22,484 bases of DNA, taken from Cellvibrio sp. GTDB lineage: Bacteria > Pseudomonadota > Gammaproteobacteria > Pseudomonadales > Cellvibrionaceae. Below, in pieces: positions 1 to 5,858 of the stretch. The notes beneath the pieces were generated by a model that was not told the origin of the DNA, did not search any database, and was given only the letters and a program-made list of their open reading frames with translations. Numbering within the stretch: position 1 is the first letter of the stretch; every line of letters starts with the position of its first letter. Both the position numbers and the translations under genes were made by a program. Where the stretch lies: positions 1 to 22,484 of the forward strand of contig DQHS01000323.1 in the NCBI GenBank assembly GCA_003524365.1. Direction: 5' to 3'.

Positions 1-410
1 GCTTGTACCGCGAAGCCTATGATCGCCATATTATTTTGGTGAGCCCGACAACTTTGTTAGCAACCTTGCGTACGGTTGAAAACATTTGGCGCTACGAAAA
101 GCAAAACAAAAATGCCGAGCGTATCGCCAAAGAGGCAGGCGCGCTGCATGACCAATTTGTATTGCTGTTAGAGTCACTGGATGCAATTGGCAATTCGCTC
201 AATAAAACCCAGGAAGCCTACAGCAAAGCGCGTGACCGTTTACAAACCGGACGCGGCAACCTGGTGAAACGTGTGGATGATATTCGCCGCTTGGGGGCAA
301 AAACCAAAAAAACCATTGCTGGACACTTATTGGAAGATGCAGGTGCTGAGATTGAATCTGAAGAGCTTTTATTGGATGTAGATCAGCCTGATGATGTAAG
401 TGGGCGTTAA
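1..410 (+). CDS. rmuC: DNA recombination protein RmuC, C-terminal end (partial)
   Basis: This is the 3' end of a reading frame that runs in from the left edge; about 136 codons are visible. The segment VSPTTLLATLRTVENIWRYE is the highly conserved core end of the RmuC family. It is followed by a helical, charged stretch predicted to be coiled coil, and then a poorly conserved acidic tail. RmuC proteins carry an N-terminal membrane anchor and a nuclease-like fold, and they limit recombination at inverted repeats in E. coli. The anchor and the putative catalytic residues lie outside the window. A DUF2489 gene follows 24 bases after the stop, so the two may be cotranscribed. Family assignment is firm; the exact activity of RmuC is not well settled. 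Confidence 0.93.
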   Translation, partial: LYREAYDRHIILVSPTTLLATLRTVENIWRYEKQNKNAERIAKEAGALHDQFVLLLESLDAIGNSLNKTQEAYSKARDRLQTGRGNLVKRVDDIRRLGAKTKKTIAGHLLEDAGAEIESEELLLDVDQPDDVSGR

Positions 411-434
411 TCCGTATTTAAGAGAGTGGTCATA

Positions 435-908
435 ATGAGTGTGTTATCGATATTGGTGGTTGTGGGCATACTAATTATTCTTGTGCTGGCAGCTGTCGCT
501 GGCCGGTTGGTTTACAAGGTTTATCTGCAGAAAAAAGACCGTGCAGTTAAACTACAAACGCTCGAAGCTGCCAATCAAAAATCGCAAATTGAGCGACGCG
601 AGTGGGTGAATAAAAGCATCCAGATTCTGGCGCAGGCAGTTCATAAAGACGAATTAACTCTGACCGAGGCAAGCATTCGTATTTCAGGCTTGTTGGATTC
701 GCTTGATGTGCACCCGGATATTAAAACCGAATTTTCCGCTTTTTATCAGTTGCGCGAAAAAACCAGCCATATTCCGTATCTGGAGGCTTGGCAAAATCTC
801 TCTAATGCCGAGCAGAAAAAATTTGATCTGGATCGTTTGCGTCACGAAGCCACGTTCAATGATTTTGTGATGGATGCCGCCAAGCGTATTCAGGGGCGAG
901 AGTTTTAA
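435..908 (+). CDS. DUF2489 family single-pass membrane protein
   Basis: The protein has 157 residues, starting at the ATG at 435, which has AGAGAG eight bases upstream; a GTG nine bases earlier is less well placed. Residues about 3-26 form one hydrophobic helix, followed by a basic segment (KVYLQKKDR), so the rest should face the cytoplasm. The soluble part is helical and charged and matches the DUF2489 pattern as I remember it: a transmembrane anchor, a central segment on sorting residues by helix, and a basic, acidic-rich end. No catalytic motif is visible and the function is unknown. The gene lies 24 bases after rmuC and 3 bases before a GNAT gene, which suggests one transcript. Confidence 0.75.
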   Translation: MSVLSILVVVGILIILVLAAVAGRLVYKVYLQKKDRAVKLQTLEAANQKSQIERREWVNKSIQILAQAVHKDELTLTEASIRISGLLDSLDVHPDIKTEFSAFYQLREKTSHIPYLEAWQNLSNAEQKKFDLDRLRHEATFNDFVMDAAKRIQGREF

Positions 909-911
909 ATT

Positions 912-1421
912 ATGGCTGAATTTATTTGTCGCGCCATGCAGTTGCGCGATCTTGAAGCTGTTATTCGAATTCAGGCTGAAGCCTACATCGATGAAATTTT
1001 GGAAACCGACGAGGTGATTCACGCACGTTTTGCGCAGACACCGGATACATCCTGGGTGGTAGAGCGGGCGGGTGAAGTATGTGGTTATCTTGTTGGCTAC
1101 CAATCAGTGCTGGGCGAGGTATCGCCTTGGGGTAGCGAGTTTACGCACAAGTCTGAGTCGACGGCGCTGTATTTACACGACCTCGCCATTAGTAAATCAG
1201 CAGCAGGTTGCGGTTTGGGACCGTTGCTGGTGAACTATGTTTTGATGGAGGCGCGTCAGCGCGCATTGCGTGCAGCGGCTTTGGTATCGGTGCAGAATTC
1301 CAAATCCTTCTGGCAGAAATTAGGCTTCAATGAGTCCGCACTGCTGGATGAAATCCAGCAGTGCAATCTTGCTTCCTATACTGGCCCTGCGATTTATATG
1401 ACGCGCGAACTTGCCAGCTAG
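912..1421 (+). CDS. GNAT family N-acetyltransferase
   Basis: The 169-residue protein has the GNAT fold signature. Motif A is visible as LHDLAISKSAAGCGLGPLLV, where the SAAGCGLG loop corresponds to the acetyl-CoA pyrophosphate-binding R/Q-x-x-G-x-G/A loop, though the usual leading Q/R is replaced. Motif B follows as FWQKLGF. The acyl acceptor cannot be deduced; small-molecule and protein substrates are both possible. The start codon lies 3 bases after the DUF2489 stop, with a purine stretch (GGGGCGAGAG) upstream, so translation is probably coupled. Near its 3' end the coding sequence contains a perfect 12-bp inverted repeat (1338-1364), listed separately. The gene converges with trmA. Confidence 0.85.
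   Translation: MAEFICRAMQLRDLEAVIRIQAEAYIDEILETDEVIHARFAQTPDTSWVVERAGEVCGYLVGYQSVLGEVSPWGSEFTHKSESTALYLHDLAISKSAAGCGLGPLLVNYVLMEARQRALRAAALVSVQNSKSFWQKLGFNESALLDEIQQCNLASYTGPAIYMTRELAS
1338..1364. repeat. perfect 12-bp inverted repeat inside the GNAT 3' end
   Basis: GCACTGCTGGAT (1338-1349) and ATCCAGCAGTGC (1353-1364) are exact reverse complements separated by GAA. The hairpin is coding sequence on the plus strand. On the minus strand it lies 88 bases beyond the trmA stop, so it could form the 3' end of the trmA mRNA. No T-run follows on either strand, so it is not a classical intrinsic terminator. Confidence 0.6.
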
Positions 1422-1451
1422 AGAAACTCTGAAATTACTCATTATTCCCCA

Positions 1452-2552
1452 TTACTTTTTCTGCAAGACTAGGCCGCATTCGACATGATGCGTGTAGGGG
1501 AACTGATCGAAAATCGCAAAAGCTTTGATGGTGTGAGTCTGGGTAATGGTTTTTAAATTCTCGCGCAACGTATTCGGGTTGCAGGAGATATACAGAATAT
1601 TGTCAAATCGCTGGGTAATGCTGGTGGTGTGTGGGTCAAGCCCGGCACGTGGAGGGTCGACAAAAATGGTAGAAAAATTATAATCCGCTAAATTGACATG
1701 GCGCAGGCGATTAAACTCGCGCACGCCATCCATCGCCTGCGAAAACTCCTCGCTCGACATACGGGCAATCTGGATATTATCGATCTGATTGGCGGCAATA
1801 TTAAATTGCGCCGATTCCACTGAGGTTTTGGATACTTCTGTCGCTAATACTTTGCTGAAATTTTGCGAGAGCGGCAGGGTGAAATTGCCATTGCCACAAT
1901 AGAGCTCCAATAAATCCCCGCGCAAACCTCTGCTATTTTCTACGGCCCAAGTAAGCATGGCTTCGCAAATTTTTGCATTGGGCTGGGTGAAACTGGCTTC
2001 CACTTGTTGATAGGTATATTCGCGTCCGGCGACTATAAGACGTTCGATAACATGATCGCGCTCAATCAATAGGCGCTGCTTGCGGCTGCGACCAATAATA
2101 TCAATTCCCAATGCCTGTTTTAGTAATGTTGCTTTTGCAACCCAGGCTTCATCCAGTGGTTTGTGATAAATCAAGGTAACTAATGCTTCACCACTTTGGG
2201 TGGTTAAAAAATCCACTTGGTAGAGTTTGCGGCGCAACAAATCATCGCTATTAATTTCTTGCAACACGCGCGGCATTAATTGATTCATCAATGCTGAACC
2301 AACAGGAAAATCGTGGATGGGGTAGGGGCGTTTAAATTCGTCCTGCGTGAACATCACATATTCAGTGCGTTCTTGTTGATGCCATACACGAAACTCGGCG
2401 CGCATGCGGTAGTGTTTTTCAGGTGAGCTGAAAACACTGATTTCCGGTAGCGAGAATTCGGCAAAGTCTTGCTGGATTTTGGTGAGTTTGTCGGCGAGTT
2501 GCTGTTGGTAGCTGGCGGTGGAAAAATCTGTGGGTGTCATACTGGGGCTCAT
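1452..2552 (-). CDS. trmA: tRNA (uracil-54-C5)-methyltransferase TrmA
   Basis: TrmA uses S-adenosylmethionine to make ribothymidine at position 54 of the T-loop of nearly all tRNAs. The protein is 366 residues, the same length as E. coli TrmA. Visible motifs are VEASFTQPN, the SAM-binding LLELYCGNGNFTLPL, DPPRAGLD, the catalytic cysteine in ISCNP (C324 here) and the catalytic glutamate in HHVECG (E358 here). The last two fall at the same numbers as in the E. coli enzyme. The start is uncertain: ATG at 2552 (MSPSMTP) or the fifth codon, where MTP resembles the E. coli N-terminus; neither has a clear ribosome binding site. A terminator hairpin with its T-run ends directly at the start codon, so there is no room for a promoter between it and the gene. 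Confidence 0.97.
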   Translation of the reverse strand: MSPSMTPTDFSTASYQQQLADKLTKIQQDFAEFSLPEISVFSSPEKHYRMRAEFRVWHQQERTEYVMFTQDEFKRPYPIHDFPVGSALMNQLMPRVLQEINSDDLLRRKLYQVDFLTTQSGEALVTLIYHKPLDEAWVAKATLLKQALGIDIIGRSRKQRLLIERDHVIERLIVAGREYTYQQVEASFTQPNAKICEAMLTWAVENSRGLRGDLLELYCGNGNFTLPLSQNFSKVLATEVSKTSVESAQFNIAANQIDNIQIARMSSEEFSQAMDGVREFNRLRHVNLADYNFSTIFVDPPRAGLDPHTTSITQRFDNILYISCNPNTLRENLKTITQTHTIKAFAIFDQFPYTHHVECGLVLQKK

Positions 2553-2587
2553 AAAATAAGAAACAAGCCGCAGGTGGCTGCGGCTTG
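2553..2587 (-). terminator. intrinsic terminator/leader hairpin abutting the trmA start
   Basis: Read on the minus strand, CAAGCCGCAG-CCAC-CTGCGGCTTG forms a perfect 10-bp, GC-rich stem with a 4-base loop. It is followed by TTTCTTATTTT and then immediately the trmA ATG. The shape is that of a Rho-independent terminator for the lipoprotein gene, whose stop lies 10 bases upstream. Its position against the trmA start also makes it a candidate attenuator or translation-controlling hairpin. Confidence 0.75.
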
Positions 2588-2597
2588 GTATGGCCCA

Positions 2598-3332
2598 TTA
2601 TAACTTCTTCGTCTCACATTTACCCCATTCACAGGTGATGACTTCAACGGCTTTTTCGCCGCAAAAATTAGCGTAGGCTTCATTTGGCCATTGGTTGGCA
2701 ATGCTTAGCGTATAAGCATCAGGGCATGTAGTTTCATGGGTTTTGGCGACGGTGAAATAGGTCGCGCCCTGAGCTGTACCAATGAGCCCGCCAGCGAGTA
2801 GTGGTGCATCAGTAATATTGATATCGAGCGGCAAATGCCCAAGCAGTTCGGCTTCATAGGGGGCTATTAGAGGGTCATTGACCAGCGGGAGTTTGTCGCC
2901 GCTAATTTGCGCCAATCGAAACTGACAAGTCTTTTGTTTGTTCATCGGGCTGCGTTGAGTGAGCGCTAATTCATTTGTTGCGCGGGTGCGCGCATTAAGT
3001 GCAAGCCGAATCGCCTCTGGTGCAAGGGTTTTTCCGTCGTAAGTAAAAGTTCGGTTTGCTAGTTGTTGGCTGTAATAGCTATCGGCTGCGGAAACCAGTG
3101 AGGAATTTGCGTTGATCCAGTTTTGTTGGATATCAATTGCATCCAGTTCAGTGTCACCACCCAATGCAGAGCAGGTAGAAAACAGCGTTGAAAAATAGAC
3201 GGCTTCACTGAGCACGTGTGTCGCTGCTTTTTCAAGGCTATTTGCGTCGGTGGTAATTATGGGTTGATTAGCGCAGCTGCTTAGGAGTGCGGTGCTAAAG
3301 ATAGCAAGGCAACCATATTTTGTGTTGATCAT
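2598..3332 (-). CDS. uncharacterised lipoprotein
   Basis: The 244-residue protein begins with a short basic N-region and a hydrophobic stretch ending in the lipobox LLSSC, with the lipidated cysteine at position 20. After cleavage the next residues are A-N, which by the +2 rule of E. coli predicts outer-membrane sorting. Six further cysteines, including a pair in TCEWGKC near the C-terminus, could form disulphides in the periplasm. I do not recognise the family. AGGA lies eight bases before the ATG, so the start is well supported. It follows the histidine kinase gene by 34 bases, apparently in the same operon, and is followed by a hairpin terminator just before trmA. A role linked to the kinase, for example in the envelope, is only suggested by proximity. 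Confidence 0.75.
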   Translation of the reverse strand: MINTKYGCLAIFSTALLSSCANQPIITTDANSLEKAATHVLSEAVYFSTLFSTCSALGGDTELDAIDIQQNWINANSSLVSAADSYYSQQLANRTFTYDGKTLAPEAIRLALNARTRATNELALTQRSPMNKQKTCQFRLAQISGDKLPLVNDPLIAPYEAELLGHLPLDINITDAPLLAGGLIGTAQGATYFTVAKTHETTCPDAYTLSIANQWPNEAYANFCGEKAVEVITCEWGKCETKKL

Positions 3333-3366
3333 TATTATTTCCTGGTAAGCGATGAGTGAGTGATTT

Positions 3367-4776
3367 TTACGACTGCAAAGGTAGTTGGATAATAAAATTG
3401 CTGCCTTTGCCGGGCGCAGTTTTTACATCAATCGTTCCCTGGTGGCGCTCGGTGATAATGAAGTAAGAAACAGATAACCCCAATCCGGTTCCTGAACCCA
3501 ATTCCTTGGTGGTAAAAAAGGGTTCAAAGATGTGCTGACGAACAGTATCGATCATGCCGGGGCCGTTGTCCTGAACCTCGATCACAAGATGATGGTTTTG
3601 TGCGTAGGTTCTAATCCAAATGCAGGGCTGTTCTATCGCACTGCTTGCCAGCGCTTGTTTGGCGTTGCGTAACAGATTCAGCAATACCTGCTGCAATTCA
3701 GGAGCAGAAGCGTGCAGCGGAGGTAGTGGATCGGCAAACTCCGTGATGATCTGCAGTGCTTGATCACTTTGCGGTTTGGGGTAACTGCTGCGGTTAAGTG
3801 CAATGGTTTGTTCGATAAGATGTTTAATATCGACCAAGCTGGTTTTGCGCTGTGAATTATGGGAAAACTCGAGCATATTGCGCACGATGTTAGCAGAGCG
3901 CTCGCCTGCTTCGCGGATAGAATCGAGCATCTGCGGAATTTCGCGTGCATGTAAATAAGTATTTATCTGCGGGAAATCGACTCCCAATTCGGTGGCGCGG
4001 GTTTGATTGATAGGAAAGTTAGTGTCCGTGCGGCGCGCAATATTTTGTACGTTTTGCAGAATAACGCTCAGGGGATTATTGATCTCATGTGCGATGCCCG
4101 CCGCCACCTCACCGAGTGAATACATTTTTTCATTTTGAATCATCAGGTTTTCGATAGTGACTTTTAACGTGACGTCGTCCACCCGAATAACGGCACCTTG
4201 TTGAGTACTGGAAATCAAGGGATAAATAGTAATTTCAAAGTAACGCCGTTTTTCTTCTTCGTCACTTTGGGTGTATTGTATTGTGTGAGGTTCTCCGCTG
4301 CGGATAGAATTTTTTATTGCATTCAGTGTGACGGGGAAGAGCGGTAACAAATCAATTATTTTTCGCCCGAGTGCTTCATTGGAAAAAATTTCAAAGGTGT
4401 TTTCGGCTGCCGCGTTCCAATGGGTAACTTCACCGGTTGCTGTTACGCCAATAATAATTGACGGCATAGAGTTGATCATACTTTGCAGATACAGTTTGGT
4501 TTCGCGCAATTGTCGGCCTGTCTGTTCGTGCCGGGCGACTTCATCGATTAATAAATTGTTGGTGGTATGCAGACTTTCAGTTCGCGCAAGAATTTTTTCT
4601 TCCAGTTCTTTTTGCGATTCCTTTAGCGCTTTGCGCGCACGTTTATTGCTCAGGCGGCTACGCTGCAAACCGATAATTAATAATGTTTGTAATACAAGCA
4701 GCAGTATCACCACTATGCCCATCCAGGGGCTGGATTCGCTGTGGGATAAGCCGGTGATGAGGGGGTCTGCAGTCAT
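3367..4776 (-). CDS. orphan membrane PAS-domain sensor histidine kinase
   Basis: The 469-residue protein has one hydrophobic helix at about residues 19-38, then a charged coiled coil (about 45-85), a PAS domain (about 90-205), a HisKA domain and a HATPase_c domain. The H-box GIAHEINNPL places the phosphorylated histidine at H230. The N-box is LLNLLRNAKQAL, the G1 box is DNGPGM and the G2 box is GTGLGLSV. Between the H-box and the ATPase lies an insert of about 40 residues, seen in some kinases with an H-box of this type. Only a short N-terminal segment would lie outside the membrane, so input probably comes through the PAS domain or the membrane. No response regulator gene lies in the window, hence orphan. 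The ATG at 4776 has no clear Shine-Dalgarno sequence. Confidence 0.92.
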   Translation of the reverse strand: MTADPLITGLSHSESSPWMGIVVILLLVLQTLLIIGLQRSRLSNKRARKALKESQKELEEKILARTESLHTTNNLLIDEVARHEQTGRQLRETKLYLQSMINSMPSIIIGVTATGEVTHWNAAAENTFEIFSNEALGRKIIDLLPLFPVTLNAIKNSIRSGEPHTIQYTQSDEEEKRRYFEITIYPLISSTQQGAVIRVDDVTLKVTIENLMIQNEKMYSLGEVAAGIAHEINNPLSVILQNVQNIARRTDTNFPINQTRATELGVDFPQINTYLHAREIPQMLDSIREAGERSANIVRNMLEFSHNSQRKTSLVDIKHLIEQTIALNRSSYPKPQSDQALQIITEFADPLPPLHASAPELQQVLLNLLRNAKQALASSAIEQPCIWIRTYAQNHHLVIEVQDNGPGMIDTVRQHIFEPFFTTKELGSGTGLGLSVSYFIITERHQGTIDVKTAPGKGSNFIIQLPLQS

Positions 4777-4930
4777 AAGGGATATAATAGTTATGAGTTG
4801 AGTATCGATAATCTACTCTTTGCTTTTCAATATATCGACTTGAATTCATCGCGGGCTCTTCAAATTGCACACTTCTGAATGCTTTTTGCTGCATTTTTAT
4901 CCGCAGTTGACGAGCTTTTAAGCGAATCTG

Positions 4931-4988
4931 AAAAAGTTTAAATGTTTAGATAAAAAACGTTTGACAGCCGAGCCAGATTCGATAGAAT
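4931..4988 (+). promoter_or_regulatory. strong sigma-70 promoter with UP-like element for the tRNA operon
   Basis: TTGACA (4961-4966) is a perfect -35 box. It is separated by 16 bases from TAGAAT (4983-4988), one mismatch from the -10 consensus. The bases just upstream (4931-4959) are rich in A and T, like an UP element. A GC-rich stretch (GCGCACC) follows the -10 box, the kind of discriminator associated with stringent control of stable RNA promoters. The first tRNA starts 18 bases after the -10 box. Confidence 0.88.
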
Positions 4989-5005
4989 GCGCACCTCTCA
5001 ACGAG

Positions 5006-5081
5006 GGGCGGTTAGCTCAGTTGGTAGAGCAATGCCCTTACAAGGCATGGGTCACAAGTTCGAGTCTTGTACCGCCCACCA
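5006..5081 (+). tRNA. tRNA-Val (anticodon TAC)
   Basis: A 76-base cloverleaf with a perfect 7-bp acceptor stem (GGGCGGT with ACCGCCC), discriminator A and encoded CCA. The D-arm contains AGCTCAGTTGGTAGAGC. The anticodon stem ATGCC/GGCAT encloses CTTACAA, so the anticodon is TAC (5039-5041), which reads GUA and related valine codons. The T-loop TTCGAGT is standard. It is the first gene of a two-tRNA transcript. Confidence 0.97.
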
Positions 5082-5129
5082 CATTTTTATGCTCTCATGA
5101 ACAAGAGCAATGAAGTAAAAATGGAGGTG
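5077..5129 (+). other. extended interrupted hairpin in the tRNA-Val/tRNA-Asp spacer
   Basis: Three nested complementary blocks flank one loop: CACC (5077-5080) with GGTG (5126-5129), CATTTTTA (5082-5089) with TAAAAATG (5116-5123), and TGCTCT (5090-5095) with AGAGCA (5104-5109). The loop is CATGAACA. The outer block includes part of the tRNA-Val CCA end. This may shape processing of the dicistronic precursor. Confidence 0.5.
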
Positions 5130-5142
5130 TTGAGAAATATGC

Positions 5143-5219
5143 GGACCGGTAGTTCAGTCGGTTAGAATGCCGGCCTGTCACGCCGGAGGTCGCGGGTTCG
5201 AGTCCCGTCCGGTCCGCCA
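5143..5219 (+). tRNA. tRNA-Asp (anticodon GTC)
   Basis: A 77-base cloverleaf whose body is nearly identical to E. coli tRNA-Asp from TAGTTCAGTCGGTTAGAAT onward. The acceptor stem is GGACCGG with CCGGTCC, followed by discriminator G (required for aspartyl-tRNA synthetase recognition) and an encoded CCA. The anticodon stem CCGGC/GCCGG encloses CTGTCAC, giving anticodon GTC (5177-5179). It lies 61 bases after tRNA-Val and is followed at once by a terminator. Confidence 0.97.
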
Positions 5220-5229
5220 CTATTCAAGA

Positions 5230-5255
5230 AGCCCGCACTTGTTGCGGGCTTTTTA
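5230..5255 (+). terminator. intrinsic terminator of the tRNA operon
   Basis: AGCCCGCA (5230-5237) and TGCGGGCT (5243-5250) form a perfect 8-bp stem with loop CTTGT, followed by TTTTATT. It starts 10 bases after the tRNA-Asp CCA and ends the tRNA transcript. Confidence 0.93.
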
Positions 5256-5326
5256 TTACCTGAATCAGATCCCTGCCTGGCAAGTCCCGTCACTTTTTCC
5301 GCTCAAGTGGTTTCCCTCGCTTTTGG

Positions 5327-5340
5327 TTATTAGCTAATAA
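5327..5340. promoter_or_regulatory. 14-bp perfect palindrome, candidate operator
   Basis: TTATTAGCTAATAA is its own reverse complement. It lies between the tRNA terminator and the two small candidate reading frames. A -10-like TATACA follows at 5349-5354, but the only -35-like box (TTGGTT, 5323-5328) is 20 bases away, so the promoter itself is weakly supported. A dimeric repressor or activator site is possible; no regulator gene is adjacent. Confidence 0.35.
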
Positions 5341-5403
5341 AAATTGGCTATACATAAAATTGTCATCTGCAATTGGTAATTTGGGCTTCGAGGAGTAAAG
5401 TCC

Positions 5404-5457
5404 GTGAACGACCAGATTGTTCGGTTGTCTCTGATTAGGTGGTTCGCCTCATCTTAA
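5404..5457 (+). CDS. candidate 17-residue leader peptide
   Basis: A GTG at 5404 opens a frame of 17 codons, ended by TAA at 5455-5457. AGGAG (5391-5395) lies eight bases before the GTG, which is ideal spacing. The peptide (beginning VNDQIVRLSL and ending WFASS) is short, mildly hydrophobic and resembles no family I know. It ends 28 bases before the next small frame, so it could be a leader whose translation affects the downstream peptide. A frame of this length can arise by chance; the ribosome binding site is the main support. Confidence 0.3.
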   Translation: MNDQIVRLSLIRWFASS

Positions 5458-5485
5458 AATCATTCCCTTAAAGGAGTAATAAACT

Positions 5486-5569
5486 ATGCAAGACTATATA
5501 GAAGACCTGTTGGATGTTCAGTACGACGACTCTGACGATGACATGACTGAGGATTACTCAGATATCTAA
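5486..5569 (+). CDS. candidate 27-residue, highly acidic small protein
   Basis: ATG at 5486 is preceded by AAGGAG (5471-5476) at nine bases, among the best ribosome binding sites in the window. The frame of 27 codons ends with TAA. The product has ten aspartates and two glutamates, three tyrosines and no lysine, arginine or histidine, giving a net charge near -12. It starts MQDYIEDLLDVQYDD and ends EDYSDI. There is no signal sequence or membrane helix. I know of no matching family. The start could form a short amphipathic helix (IEDLLD) before a disordered acidic tail. DNA mimicry, metal binding or protein binding are guesses from charge alone. Confidence 0.45.
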   Translation: MQDYIEDLLDVQYDDSDDDMTEDYSDI

Positions 5570-5858
5570 CCCGGGCTGCTGCAGCGTTTTGCTGCAAGGC
5601 TCGCGGTAACTTCCCCCTCCCGAATAGTTCTCCCTGCCTTACCTCTTTTATTCATAACTGTTTTTCCACTTCATCTGATGCCCCTATAACCTGTGGTTTT
5701 CGATGACATCGCCGTTAACGATAATTTACGTCGAGTAGGCCGCAAATCTGGCTAAAAGTCGCTATTGCGGGTGGTTGTTCACGTTTTCACCTTTGTTGGT
5801 TTCCTATACTACGCGAACCTTCCTCCGCAATAACCCGCTTGGTTTGAGACAACTGCCT
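5570..5858 (+). other. intergenic region with a weak hairpin, no gene recognised
   Basis: Just after the acidic peptide, TGCAGC (5580-5585) and GCTGCA (5591-5596) form a 6-bp stem with loop GTTTT. No T-run follows, so it is at best a weak terminator or a protective 3' hairpin. The rest is pyrimidine-rich on the plus strand to about 5660 and shows no convincing promoter, RNA gene or reading frame. A TTG-initiated in-frame extension of the next gene would begin at 5775, without a good ribosome binding site. Confidence 0.4.

Noticed and set aside
4328..4894. Open frames overlapping the histidine kinase on the opposite strand or in another frame.
   Set aside because: The kinase frame has complete domain motifs throughout; the overlapping frames have low-complexity, non-native composition.
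5006..5219. The tRNA genes as an integration site for a genomic island.
   Set aside because: No integrase, no direct repeat of a tRNA 3' end and no phage-like genes occur downstream; the flanks look like ordinary backbone.
5291..5309. Small hairpin CACTT/AAGTG downstream of the tRNA terminator.
   Set aside because: A 5-bp stem with a 9-base loop is too weak to call a feature.
5388..5410. Resemblance of GAGGAGTAAAGTCCGTG to the conserved start of bacterial RNase P RNA (GAGGAAAGTCC).
   Set aside because: The match is short and interrupted, and the following 400 bases lack the other conserved RNase P blocks and fold. The stretch is better explained as a ribosome binding site.
5775..5858. TTG-initiated N-terminal extension of the coiled-coil protein.
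   Set aside because: There is no convincing ribosome binding site for the TTG, and the added 28 residues look like translated intergenic DNA; the ATG at 5859 is preferred.
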